DNA of 64,000 nt from Blasia pusilla (lineage: Eukaryota; Marchantiophyta; Marchantiopsida; Blasiales). This document shows, piece by piece, positions 33,041 through 45,123 of this stretch (its first letter is position 1; every line of letters starts with the position of its first letter). The notes under the pieces were generated by a model. It worked only from the letters and a program-made list of their open reading frames with translations, was not told the DNA's origin and did not search any database. Where the stretch lies: the NCBI GenBank assembly GCA_050084515.1, contig CM114275.1, positions 930,001-994,000 of the forward strand, given 5' to 3'. A program made the position numbers and the translations under genes.

Positions 33041-33897
33041 GAATAAATTGAACCCTATTGTTCTTCCACAAAACTTAATAAGTCTTACGAAGGATGCCAT
33101 TAAAAAACCCCTTACTTTGTCGCACGTGATGGGGCATATTTATGGAAGTGAGACCCCCAAGACTGCAACGTATAGAAAGCATCCACACAAACCGATAAGC
33201 TTGAATAAACAAGGTCCTATGGATAATGCAACTTCATAAGTTCTTGTAGTGAAGGGCTTTATACAACGAATTCTAAAGGAAATTGTTAAAGCAAGGAAAA
33301 CTTCGAATTGCTAAAATCACCAAAAGAAATATGCAAATATTTGTCATTGTGATGAAGAGGTTTGTCGTAGGAGATAAAGTATACCTATCTAACACTCAAG
33401 TCTCTACAATTTGTGGATATTTGCAAGATGAGTGCAAGTTTCATTGGGCCTTTTCCTATTTTAGATCGTATTGGTGCAATGACGAATAAGTTGGAACACC
33501 CCCTATATATGAAGATTCATAATGTTCTATATATGGCATTTACACCTTCTTTGAGGAGATTCATCAAAGGATATCCATTCTAATTTTAGACTCAATGGAG
33601 GATGATGGAAATTGGAGCAAATTTGATACATGAGGGATGACAAGGGACACGATCTTGTAGTGGTATTTACTAGCCACTTGAACCGTTACAATATTATGGC
33701 TACAAAATACAGCTTATATGAGGGAGAGTGCTTACTTGTAGTGTGGGTGATGACACATTTTAAGTTCTACTTGTTTGGAACCTTGTTTCCACTTGTCAAC
33801 TATCATTGACCATAGAGTGGTTGATGAAGTTTGACAAGATTACAAGGAAGCTTGCACATGAGGAGTCGGATGTGGAGAGAGTGTGGGGTTGGCACGC
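33041..33897 (+). pseudogene. Displaced gypsy integrase C-terminus followed by RNase H fragment
   Basis: At 33.17-33.2 kb HPHKPISLNKQGPM is the part of integrase expected right after the point where the upstream copy is cut at 29589. Integrase C-terminal motifs follow: VGDKVYLSNTQ near 33.38 kb, then FIGPFPILDRIGAM with MKIHNVLYMAFTPSL (33.44-33.56 kb). At 33.65-33.88 kb an RNase H fragment occurs (KYSLYEGECLLVVWVMTHFK, then WLMKFDKITRKLAHE). RNase H after integrase is the reverse of the normal gypsy order, so at least two copies are joined here. A purine-rich GGAGAGAGTGTGGGG tract precedes the right LTR and may be its polypurine tract. Confidence 0.6.
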
Positions 33898-35165
33898 TGT
33901 CGTATAGTAAAATCAACCAGTGTGTAAACTCCTTCATCATTAAGTGTTAGATAGAGTTTCATTAGTATTAAGTAAATTGGCTTAGAAAAAGGAGATTCTT
34001 ATGTTTAAACCTCTTTATGGTGCCTCTTTTATGGGGGCCCAACTTTAGGAAAAGGAGGTAATAAATAAAAGATGACTTTATAAAAGTAAAGTAGTTGCTT
34101 TAATGAAAAGCAAAAGTAGTCTTGGTTGGTGGCTAGGTTAGTTGGGGTAATTTGGAAAATATCAAGTGGGTAAAAGAGGATATTTTGGAAGAGATAAGAG
34201 GAAATCTACTTGTGTCAAAATGTGATTGGCTAAGCCTTGAGAAGAAGCCATGTGGCACAAGATAAGATAAGCTCTATTTCGTACTCTTGTGGATCCCTTG
34301 TGAGTATATAAAGAGGAGGGACGTTCAAGGGTTCATCACCTTCTATTCCACATCTTGAGTCTCTCGTGTCTCTCTTGAGTGTATGGTTTTGGGATTGCTT
34401 GCTCTTCCAATGAGAGTGGATCACCCCTCTTGGGAGAGTAACTTGATCATGGTCTATTCTTCGAGAGGTTTCTAGAGTGTGGTGTGTGTGTGTGTGGGGA
34501 TGAGAGGTTTGTCACCGTAGAGGAGTTTAGTCATACTAAAATAGCGGATGTTTTGGCTTGTTACTTTCCCAATGAGAGTGGATTACCCCTCTTGGGAGAA
34601 TAACTCGCCAAAACCCATTCTTGAGGAGAGTAGAGAATGTCATCAAGCATGGATAGGGGTGGAGCACGAGCCGTGCCCGACTTTCCTTTCCTCAATCCTT
34701 ACCATGTCAAGGTACTCTTTGTAGATAGGCACTTTGGTTCACTCGCTATTTAGTTTATCACTTTGGGAGGCGTTCATGAACCAGGTCATGCAATCTCAAC
34801 TCAGGTGATTCTTCCTATCGTCACATATGGAAGGACATGGGATTGTACTTTGTATGTCCTTATATAGCGATCCATGGATGTCAATAGGCCTAGTCAAGTA
34901 GGGTTTAACAGTAGTTGTGCTATCTTCCTCGTGTACAAGCGTAAAATAGTTTATAGGGATTTTATAGTTAGGAATTTCGGGGTCCGATGTTACGAAGAAG
35001 TGATCGCCTCGGCACTTCCATTTGTGATACCTGTCGTGAGAGAATGGAGAGTGTACATCATAATTTTGTATTGAAAAAGGAGAACTTATTAGAGAGTTCA
35101 CCTTGCATCGACCGCATCTACCGCAGCTAGAAGGCCCGCCCTTGCTCGAAGAAAGATTCTCGACA
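33898..35165 (+). repeat. Long terminal repeat, right copy (1268 bp)
   Basis: The repeat begins TGTCGTATAGTAAAAT and ends TCTCGACA, and aligns along its length with 29590-30852. It shares the TATA segment GAGTATATAAAGAGGAGGG near 34302-34320. A short GT microsatellite lies at 34481-34498. Flanking 5-nt sequences of the pair do not match (TATGT on the left, CGACA on the right), so no target-site duplication supports a simple single insertion. Confidence 0.85.
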
Positions 35166-36660
35166 CGACAACGCAAAGGCCACTTTTAGTTTGATAGGAA
35201 TAGAGGGAAAGGTTGTGGTGATATCAAGTAGTGTCACGACCCTCACAACCAAACGCGTGCCAACTTGGAGCTTCAAAACTCTAGTGGATTTACACAAGGA
35301 TAAAAAATGTATCAAAGTCTCAAAAGGGAGATATGAGTTGCAAAAGCAAGACACAAGTCTTGATAGTGGTCTCACACTTAGATGATTGTTACCATGAAGA
35401 ATAGAATCAAACATAGGTGAAACATGAGAAGAGCTCCAATCCCACAAGAATTTGACTCCAAGGAAACTGCAATCTAGCTTTGAACTTGATTGAGAGTTGG
35501 TGGTTCTTAATGTTTGATATCATAACAACCAGAGCCATGATGCAATTGCGGTAAATACATAAGGGGGCGTTGAAAAGCTTATGGAAGCCCTTTCCAACAC
35601 GATAAAGATACGGAAAAAATCACCAGTAAAATTCTTAAAGCGAGCCCACCGGGAATTTCTTGTGACTAAGAAGATGCGAGGCTAATTGACCAAAATTATT
35701 TCTAAGATGAATGTATTTGGGTGCGAATCAGTAAGGAGAGTGTGATATAATGAACCTGAGCTTCCACAATACACAAGGTCGGCGTTCAAGGAATTCAAAA
35801 TATATGCATGACAATTAGTGTGGTGGATGGAGAGGCAATGGTAAGTTAGTATGATATCCAAGAAAATGTAGTGGTCTAGGAATATTAGAGCATTGGAGTG
35901 GTGTTGGACGTAATGGTTTGAAATATTTGCATAACTACTCACTTTGTATAAATGTTTTTGTCTTAATTAACAGGTTCTTGGGTTTGAACACAAGCTAAGC
36001 CTAACATACTCACTGTTTAAAAATTGATATATATTAAAAAACAAGGAAAAAAATTGTTGACCCAGAACAAGCTTGCATGTTTCCCGGCTCACAAAATAAA
36101 AAATAAATTATTCCCTTCTACTGATCCTTGTTTAGCCATACGAGGATAATTTGGTTGAGGAAAGCATGCAATTACTTTAGTAATGGGAATATAAAGATTT
36201 TTCTACGATCGTCATTTCATGGTTCAACTTGGATTAGCTGAACGTTAGGGAGTTGAAAATATTTTTTCTATCATATTATATATTCTTCTTCCCGCGTGGA
36301 GCTTCCTACGCACGCTGGAGGTACCGGGGTTGTGCCCTTCTTCTAACTTGAGTGGTGTTCTTCCACTATCATCCTTGTTGTTATAACCCCTCCTCTAACT
36401 TGAGTCATATCCTACCATCCTTCCTTCATATATATATTAGTTTTATTTTAACTCGACACATAGCTCTGTCAAGCATCCACAGAGAATTATGAGCTACTAA
36501 TAATATGGTAGTGCAATGCATTGACATGTGAGGGGGAAATACATATCTACAAAACAAAAACTCAACCAATATTTGTGGTTAAAATTTACTTTCTCCAAGC
36601 ATACTTACAAGTGTCGTATGAAAATCAAAGATGGGCTCTCATATTTGTTGTAAGATTCAT
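35166..36660. other. AT-rich spacer, no gene seen
   Basis: No supported coding sequence is seen. Pieces of low-complexity AT and short frames only. The Helitron remnant begins on the right. Confidence 0.5.
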
Positions 36661-39600
36661 GGTCCTTACATGAGACCATAAAGGATATCTCTTAAACGTG
36701 GCTTGCATAATTTTTGAATGATCAACACGAGCTGCGCGATGAACAACATGAAGATATGACGATGAGTCATAGGTGCTTTGTCCCATATGATAAGCTTGGC
36801 ATTTCTGATGACATGTGCCTCCTTACTATTAACTCGTATGTTGCAAGATGTAAGGAATGAATTATTATCTTGGAAGAAGTTGTAGGAAGTGATCAAACTA
36901 ATTCATTACAATGGGAAATATGGACTTTGGTTCTTACTTGCACGTGGAACTTTCATCCACATTAATGAAAATCTTGAAGCGAGAATGTGCAGTACGACGG
37001 CCTTCCAACAATAAAGCTGCTATCCTAGATGAAGCAACAGCCAATGCAATACCTCCTTTACATTGTATACTTTTAAGAAGAAGGTTGTATAGGAATGTCT
37101 TCTCTGTTCTGCCCGGACCGTCGACAAAGAATAATTTTTCCTAGAAAGACATGAGGTACAATATTAGTTATGATATTGATACTTTCCGTGAAGAATGTGG
37201 AAGAAGTTCAAAGGGATGAAAGGTTCCATAACCAATATTATCAAAATATGAACATGTGGCAAACCCCTCTTTTGAAACTCTACCACGTGAATACATCCAA
37301 CAAGTTTACACAAAATATGTTTCTTCACAATTAGTCGCAATAACTCCTTTTTCTCAAAAACCCGTATGACCAAGTCTGGAAGATCAATAACTGTTTGACC
37401 GGATAATAATGCTGATGTAATCTACACCCAATTTGGGTTGCAAGTCATTGTCAAGAAATAATTTTGCTTTCCAAAATACCTAACAATGGCCATGGCATCT
37501 TGATATGATTGATGCATATGTTGTGGACCCCCAGTAAATAAAGATGGCAACACAATACATCTCCCAAATGTATTACCATCTACATCACCCCTAAACATAG
37601 CATCTTTCATACCTCTGTATAATTCAGCTCGCAACTCCTTTTGATTTAAACGAATCCAAGATAATTGTTGTATCTCTATGATCGCATAAACATCTACCAT
37701 GTACTCTTGGGTAAGTCTTTTGAATCAAAGTAATCGATTTTCATCATCCACTCAAATACGTGTCTCAAGCGGAAAGCTTGCAAATTGCAAGGCAATAATA
37801 TGTTTAGTCTTCTTTGCCCTCATAGGCTTATTGTCTTCATCATGGACTATATCTTCGTCAAGAAACTTATTTGGAGCATGCCTATCTCCTTGGATACTTG
37901 CCTTTGATTTCCTTTGTGAATATTCATTTGAGGAATTTATCTAGTTCCCAAAAGGTATTCTTGGATGCCAACTTGCTTCACCATATACAAATAGCAAAAT
38001 AAAGTGCAAAGGAATGTATGCCTCATTCAAATATGATATGCGACAAACTCGTATGCCATGTAATTGAAGAATAATGTCACGTGCTTGCACAAACTCACTC
38101 CCATCACCTGGAAAAATAACATCAACTTTTGAAGCAACAGGAGAGCTATATCATTTTGCGTCAAGGCCCCTTTTACTTGCTCTCAAAATAATTCGCATGT
38201 CTGGGCAAGGTGCATCCATCGCAAATGTTCGGAATATCTTCACATAAGGATTACATTCATGCAACATGTCTTGTAAGCCTTTTGAGATGTCAGGTCAAAG
38301 CCCATAAGACATGGTCCTTCCCCATTCTCAATTTCATGATATATATCATGAAAATATAATTGCGTAAATTGAGGAGGTTGTCCTGCATTTGTATGAAATG
38401 GACCAATATAATGATAAATTCTACCTTGAATAGTGAATTTTTTTATGCCACCCAGTTGCTCTGTGACTTCAGCTCCAGTTGATACCAATTGAAATGCCGA
38501 ATTATATGCCTGAGCGTTGCTTAGAAAATGCCAACTATTCGCCCCAATGCCATATATCAATGTTGTCAAGAATGAAGGTAATGGCTTCAGGAAGGGTAGT
38601 TGTACCTTCCCATGCTCACAACACATAATAAAAGGTGAGTCTCAAAACTTCCAATTCTTCACCTTCTCGCATTTCCAATGTAATGCTTTACATGAATGAT
38701 ATACCTCTGTCATACAACCTAAAGTATGCCGACCGGTTGATACACACATACTCCCTTTCAAGTATAGTTTTTAATGTCGCTCTCCACAAAGTTTCGAGTT
38801 CGTCCAATATTCAATAAGGGATTGCGTTTTATTGGAATAGTCCTTTGCGTCACAGGACCATTCTCCATGGCTGAGTGACATTGTAACAAATTCAAATATC
38901 TGAAAAAAGTAGACAATGATTTATATTAGTACGTAACTTCACATAGTTTTAGATAAAGAAAGGAAGAGAAGAAGATGAAAAACAAAATAAAATAATGGTA
39001 CATAGGGAAAGTTGCCAACATCGGGGATGTTGGAATGGGCAAAGTATTTGTTTCTTGAACGTTGCATTATTCTTGAAAATGAATACTTGTTTGCATTCCA
39101 TATTTCATGTCCATAATGGACGGACATTCAAAAGTGGGAACGCAACGTTGGAGCATAGGCGTTATATGTTCTTCAATAAGAGACCTGCATCAATAATATG
39201 CTAAATTGTGAGAAAGAAGTTTTAGCACATTCTTAGTCTACAATACACTTGGGAAACTAATAAAATACAATCAAAAACCACACATTTCTTGAGAAAATAT
39301 ACCTTCTTTCCTCTTCAAGAGGTTGAGTCATTGGTTCATGATGAGCCATGTTATTATCATTTGGAAGTGCATTTTCTAGAAACATAGAAACTCGAACATC
39401 ATGTTGTGGTATCAATCTTAAAGATTCAATACAAACATGAAGTTCTTTTCGTTTCCTATTATATTCTCACCTTCTTTGTCTTTGTAGAGTATTATTTTCA
39501 AGACTTTTTATCTGTTTATGCCTTTGTGCTTCCGCACGTAGAACCTTCTTCACATCGCGTATATCCTTAGGGTTTGAAAGAATTGGAAGTCTACAAAAAG

Positions 39601-39760
39601 TGAAGAAAAAAATTAGCATGGGTATGCATGCTAACATTAACCATGTAAAAAGAATATGAGAAATTGAAATGAAATGAGAGTGAATAGGGGATAGAGAAAG
39701 TTGCAAACGTTGGAGAAATATGAATGGCCAATGTAGTATCAATTTGAACATAGTTTTGGC
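36660..39760 (-). mobile_element. Helitron Rep/helicase remnant
   Basis: The minus strand encodes a broken RepHel protein. N-terminal part: LENALPNDNNMAHHEPM near 39.3 kb, then FLTTLIYGIGANSWHFLSNA and FTIQGRIYHYIGPFHTNAGQ (38.4-38.6 kb). The Rep domain covers 37.70-37.20 kb, with FGRCIVLPSLFTGGPQHM, NYFLTMTCNPNWV and the two-His (HUH) motif EFQKRGLPHVHILI. The Pif1-type helicase begins at 37.14 kb with FFVDGPGRTEKTFLYNLLL, a damaged Walker A (GPGGTGKT expected), and near 36.78 kb IIWDKAPM, a damaged Walker B (DEAP expected). The rest of the helicase is missing. Helitrons move by rolling-circle replication. This copy is dead; both helicase motifs are mutated. Confidence 0.8.
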
Positions 39761-40920
39761 CATGTGTACTTCCGTGTGAAATATGCCTGAGGACAGGTTG
39801 ATGTCATAGAATTAAAATAATTAGAAAATGGGCATGCTAACATACATTGTTATGTACAACATTATATGCAAGCAAAATGAAAGTAAACATGATATCCAAG
39901 AGAAATGAAAGAGAGAACTTATGACAAATATAAATACACAAAGCATTGCCTTACTTAAGTAAACACACATGTTCTCTTCTTGGATTGCAATGATTGGAGC
40001 TTGGTAATATGTACTTGCCATTGTTTGAGGATGAAGTACATGCATATCATTTTGAATTCCATTCTCGAGAATAGTATTTAATTCTACTTGTTTCGAGGGG
40101 ATGACACTAGAAGATCGATTCGCAACTTCGAGTGCTCTCCTTTTCCTTTTATATGGATGATTACATTCTCGCCGCTTCTCTCTTTGAAGAAACCTTGTTC
40201 AACGCGATTAATACATTTTCGCCTTTGACCTATGGCACACATGTTCTTGCAAATGTGGCGTAAATCCTTAGGGTTTGAGAGAATCGGAAGTCTGTAATAT
40301 GCATAAAAAGAAAAAGTTTTAGAAAAATCTTAAGAGATGGATTCACATTGCCAAGAGTATATCCTCAAAAATTTGGGAACGAAATGAGAATGCATGAAGA
40401 AGAAGACGTACGTTAGGGATACTTGGGTAGTCGAAGCATTTTTTCCTTGAGATAAGTGTATGTTCCTTTGAGATTGAATGCCTTGTTGTCCTTCTTCCTC
40501 TCGTTGACACGAAGTTGAAAGTTTGTCAAATCGATGTAGAATTGGAATATTGGTGATGTCCAGAAGAGCTCTTTGTCTTTCTATTAGCCTTGAAGATCCA
40601 ATAGCATCATCCATATGCAAATGTATGGAAATGGGGGAAAAAATTATATTAAAAAAACCAATAAAAGAGAAGAAATATTTATATTACAAAGAAGGAAAGA
40701 AAGAATTAGATTACATGAAAATTCATTAAAATGAATGGAACTGAAATTTCAATAATAATCAGAGAGCAAAAAGAAAGGCAAAAAAAGCAAATTAAAGAAA
40801 ATTTTTTTTTGCAAAAAAAAGTCTAATACTTCATAAGTCTTGTAGTTAAATAAATAACTTAGAAATCTCAAAAATAATGAAAAAAAAATGGAACTAATTT
40901 TCTTCATAATAATCCAAGAA
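39760..40920 (-). other. Probable 5' part of the Helitron, degenerate
   Basis: Two diverged repeats of a short arginine-rich coding unit occur on the minus strand near 39.5-40.6 kb (RRALEVANRSS, RQRALLDITNIP). The pattern of LENxxxND, HxPMxxxL appears at both 39.3 and 40.05 kb, suggesting internal duplication of the N-terminal exon region. No terminus is defined. Confidence 0.4.
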
Positions 40921-41560
40921 CAAATCTATGGTGGAAGATCTACCACGATCGGGCTAATCTAAGCCATTCATCCTAGGGCTCGGCACATGAAGGACGGGCA
41001 AAATTGGGCTTATCTAACGACTAGGATCTTAAAGCTAGGCAGATGAAGGGCGGCGATCTTAGGGCAGGGTCCACAGCAATACTTCGGCATTTTCGGCTGC
41101 GATCCGTCGACTGAGCGGAAGGCCGACTTCAGGCTTGGGGCTTGGGGCGTGGGAACACCGAAAGTGGGTCGTGATCAAGTGACTTCGTACTTAGGGCAGA
41201 ATTTGGGCTGCGTGATCGACGAACTTTCATGTGATCTAGTTCGGGCCGTGCAATCCGTGGAGTGGGGATCGGTTGCATGCTTATGAGATTGAGCGGGGAT
41301 TGAGCGGGGATTGCAGAGTGGGACATTTGCGTCTCTCACCTAGAGTGTTTGCGGTAGTGATCAACGAGGTTTGTGATCGATTGACACTCGGATCTGGAGT
41401 TCACAAGGAGTGCACGATTGCAGTGCAGTCAGCGTTGGAGTAGCCAGGTGAACATTCTGTGACTGCACTCACGACAACAATCGTGCAAGGGAAGAGTGCG
41501 CGGTTGTACTTCCCGCATCACTATCTCAGTTTTTGAATTGCAGGGTCTAGATTGTTGGTG
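40921..41560. other. GC-richer stretch between Helitron and gypsy LTR
   Basis: No recognised gene. The stretch 41.0-41.52 kb is GC-richer than its flanks and could be a host fragment captured by the Helitron or older gypsy sequence. Open frames are short and unrecognised. Confidence 0.35.
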
Positions 41561-42307
41561 TCGTGCGAATCCACATCGTCATACAACATACATCGTTGAC
41601 ATACCATACTCACCTACATACATAACATAGATGAGAGCATCCACAAACACAAGTGTACCACAACTGAAATCTGTGAAAGACCTACTGTCATAAAACACGT
41701 ATAGAATCACATACAATCGAGCCAAACCCACTCCACAAGCCACGAACATCCACGGCTGAAAACAAAATCAGCCCTAACCAGATCCTACTGATCCATGATC
41801 GAAGCTACCATCGATCTACTCTAGTTCTTTGAGTGAAATCCGTGAAAAACCTATTGTCATAAAACACGTATAGAATCACATACAATCGAGCCAAACCCAC
41901 TCCACAATGGGAGAATCCAGGTCGAAGCTTGCGGGAACCACCATAGCCAAGAGCTCTACTCACTACCAAGGCTAACTTCCAACGCAACAGGCTCAACTCA
42001 AAGAACTAACTGTTCTTTGAGTGCACTCCACACTATATCCTCCAACCTAAGAGCGGGCCCTACTAGAAAAGTCACCCTCAACATAGTAACCCCCAACCCT
42101 ATGTATGAAACTGCATCTCTACCTAGACACTACAGCCCTACATAAGGTACGGCTTCTACTAACACACTATACTCCACGACATAATCCATATGGTCATGAC
42201 AGCTGTCGTGCAAATCCACATCGTCATACAACATACATTGCTGACATACCATACTCACCTACATGCATAACATAGACAAGAGCATCCACAAACACAAGTG
42301 TACCACA
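41561..42307 (-). repeat. 3' LTR region of gypsy element, rearranged
   Basis: In the element's orientation the repeat starts TGTGGTACACTTGTG next to a polypurine tract. The first ~100 nt of this LTR (plus strand 42206-42307) recur at 41561-41662. The LTR end (plus strand TGAAATC(C/T)GTGAAA..., 74 nt) occurs twice, at 41665-41738 and 41833-41907. The order 'LTR start next to LTR end' at 41662/41665, with only AC between, looks like the junction of a two-LTR circle or a tandem insertion. Plausible full LTR limits are 41833-42307 (475 bp) or 41665-42307 (643 bp). No matching 5' LTR is present in the window. Confidence 0.65.
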
Positions 42308-42308
42308 A

Positions 42309-42320
42309 CTCGCCCCCCTA
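42309..42320 (-). other. Polypurine tract of the gypsy element
   Basis: On the minus strand the sequence AGGGGGGCGAG directly precedes the LTR start TTGTGGTACAC. This is the expected position and composition for the plus-strand primer of Ty3/gypsy reverse transcription and fixes the orientation of the element. Confidence 0.75.
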
Positions 42321-42489
42321 ACTGGCGGTTAGGTCCATCTAACTCCCAGGTAGCCTTATATATCTACTACATGCTATACACCTTCCTGGGTGCACGAATG
42401 AGAAGGCCGGGTGCTAGGTTGCCCCATCGTTAGTCGCACATCTGTAATCCATATCATGCAAAGATCAACTCATCTACCTCTCCTAAGTA

Positions 42490-43151
42490 CATCGAGGACA
42501 AACCCACCTTCCAGTAGGAATAACATCCATACGTGGAGTCTAACACATCATGTGCCAACCCCTAGAACACCGATCACACACCAACATACGGGCTGCGTTA
42601 CCTGTAGATCCACACAACATGCACCTCAAGCTAGCACGTATCATGGCTAAGCTTGGGTCAACAGTACCATCCACATTTGAAAGATGACACGGCGCACAAT
42701 TACGCACATGGTCCTTCCAAACAACTCCATCACGACCCTCCAACATGAGAACTCCGGAAGCTAACACCTCGCGCACTCGTAAAATAGTGCGGCCTGCTGT
42801 CACATCCAACGTTGTCGGTGCAGTCTGCTGCAAATAGACAAAGTCCCCCACATGGAACCTACGAATCGATGGTCGATAACCTCCACCCCGAATGGTTGCA
42901 TACCGCAACGTATCCCTGTGTTGAGCAATGGCAAGATTCTCAAAGGTCATTGGCATAACTCTTGAAAAGAGCTCTACCCGCGAGAACACACTCTCATCCA
43001 CATCTCGGTCATCAAGATTCACCACCTCACTAGACTCGACCAATTCTTTCTTTGGCAAGTCTGGATCTCGGCCATATAACAGAAAATAAGGTGAGAAGGA
43101 AGCCAAGGATGCTTGGCGACTAAACCTATACCCCATGGCTAACCATGGCAA
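42490..43151 (-). pseudogene. Integrase C-terminal domain plus PHD finger
   Basis: The frame continues integrase with SPYFLLYGRDPDLPKKEL and a GPY/F-like region (FHVGDFVYLQQTAP, then ILRVREVLASGVLMLEGRDG). It ends with a zinc-finger block at 42619-42490: CMLCGSTGN, MLVCDRCSRGWHMMC, then after a stop TPRMDVIPTGRWVCPRC. The ligand spacing C-x2-C...C-x2-C-x4-H-x2-C...C-x2-C is a complete PHD finger (C4HC3). PHD fingers read histone tails, so one attached to integrase could target insertion to chromatin marks, as chromodomains do in other gypsy elements. A stop codon between ligand 6 and ligand 7 inactivates this copy. Confidence 0.8.
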
Positions 43152-43160
43152 CTGAATATC

Positions 43161-43930
43161 CTAGTCTCCAAGATGCCCCTTGTGTAGGGCATACTTGCGC
43201 AATGCCCTCTTCACCGTCTGAACCACATACTCAGCCAAACCATCCGCCTCTGGATGATCTCGAGACGTGGTCCGATGATCAATCAACGCCTTGTCACATA
43301 AGACCTGAAACTCACTCTGAAACTCTGTACCCTGGTCGGTCAACACCTCAGCTAGTGCACCAAAATGACTAAGCACTCTATCAAGAAACGCATACGCCGT
43401 TCCCTCACTTGCCTTGTCAGTTAATGCCACCAACTCAATCCACTTGGAGAAGTGCTCCACCATCACCAACACATATCGATGATGTCGTACAATCAACGGT
43501 AACAGTCCTGCAAAGTCCACACTCCAACGGTAACCCAACCCCATAATAGGCAAGGGGTGTAACTGTGGTGTAGGGGCATTGAATGATGCCCTCACCCGGT
43601 CACAAACCATACAGTGTGACACCAACTGCTGCTCTTGAGTATGCATGCCACGCCACCAATACTGGCCAAGGAGTGAGCTATACGTACGCTTTACCCCAAA
43701 ATGTCCCAACTCCTCATGGTCATGTCGCACAATGCGCTCTCTCTGAGCCAAATGCGGCACTACTCGTACTTTACCATCCTCCCACACACGGAGAATATGT
43801 GTTCCCTCCAATCGATACCTCTTAGCACGTTGAAGAACACGGTCTCGCTCCTTGGCACTCATTATGCTTGGCACCCTCTGGTGCATCAGAGGAACTCCAA
43901 CACCAACGCATCATCATGAATATCACGCCG
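43161..43930 (-). pseudogene. Gypsy integrase, zinc-binding and catalytic core
   Basis: The frame has the HHCC finger (HDHEELGHFGVKRTYSSLL, then SHCMVCDRV) and the DDE core. First Asp in RWSVDFAGLLP, second in VLTDQGTEFQ, and Glu in ADGLAEYVVQTVKRAL. All three acidic residues are present. A frameshift at about 43155 separates it from the C-terminal part. Upstream, a frameshift near 43.9 kb separates it from RNase H. Confidence 0.85.
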
Positions 43931-44079
43931 ATCCGTACCACCATCTCCAACCTTAGGATCTCAAGGTGGCCATCTACCCCTCGACTAGAGTAAGATGTCA
44001 TGTGGTCCTCCATACTAGAGTCCACCCCTAACCAACATAAAAAGGCAGATGCATGCCAACCTGGCACCATCTCCTCATC

Positions 44080-45123
44080 AACCTCGCCATGCCATCTAGC
44101 CCCAGTTGCATCCTCTTGGCTAGTACGTGGGTTCCTACTCAACTCATCAGCATCAAGGTTGGCAACTCCAGGTCTATGTACCACCTGGAAGTCATACTCC
44201 TGTAAGATAAGAGCCCACCGTGCAAGCTTCCCTGTAAGCTTTTTAGACTCCATCAACCACTTGAGCGGCTGGTGATCAGTAACAAGGGTAAACTGTGTGC
44301 CAAACAAGTAACACCTAAAGTGTGCCACAGCCCACACTAGTGCCAACCACTCTCCCTCATATGAACTATAGCGCGACTCTGCTGCATTATTCGAATGACT
44401 TGCATAGGCCACCACAAACTCCATGTGCTCATCATCATGTTGTGTCAACACCGCTCCAAGTCCCAACCTAGTCCAATCAGTGTGTAACTGAAATGGGCAT
44501 CCTCTGATAGGTCTCCTCAAGATAGGCGCCGTCACCAACTGGGCCTTGAGCTCCACAAAAGCTCTCTCCTCATCATCTCCCCAGTGCCACTCGTGATCTG
44601 ATTTCAGAAATTGGTTCAAAGGTTTTGCCATAGCACTAAATCCCTTCACATACCTCGAATAGTAGTTCGCCAATCCCATGAATGCCCGAACTCTACTCAC
44701 ATCTACCGGACGAGGAATAAGTGCAATAGCCTCCACCTTTGCTTGCTGAACTCCCAAACCACCTGGATAGATCATATGACCCAAGTACTCAACATCCTCA
44801 TGGAAGAACTTACACTTTCTTGGATGCAAACGTAGACCATGAGCTTTCAACCGCTCAAACACAATATGCAAATGTATCTGATGCTCATCCACCGTGTTAC
44901 TCAACATCAAGATATCATAAATGTAACACCAAACAAAATCCAACCCTGCTAGGATCCTGTCCATCACTCTCTGAAACTCGGCAAGTGCATTCTTCAACCC
45001 AAAGGGTAAGAATTTCCATTGGTACAAACAATCCTTGCCATGAGAGTTGACACCCCAAAATGCTGTCTTGGCCTTGTCACTCTCTCGAGTCGGCAACTGA
45101 TGGTATCCTACCCAAAGATCCAA
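44080..45123 (-). pseudogene. Reverse transcriptase palm/thumb and RNase H
   Basis: The frame starts DLWVGYHQLPTRESDKAKTA and includes FLPFGLKNALAEFQRVMD. The catalytic box reads CYIYDILML where YIDDILVL is expected, so one of the two catalytic aspartates is replaced by Tyr. The thumb (LGHMIYPGGLGVQQAKVEAI) and RNase H follow (FQLHTDWTRLGLGAVLTQHD, YSSYEGEWLALVWAVAHF, LVTDHQPLKWLM, HRPGVANLDADELSR). The first RNase H motif lacks its usual DAS. The frame stays open to 43822 in an unrelated tail. It is dead by the YIYD change alone. Confidence 0.85.

Noticed and set aside
34481-34498. GT microsatellite as a separate feature
   Set aside because: It is a short run inside the right LTR and adds nothing beyond the LTR annotation.
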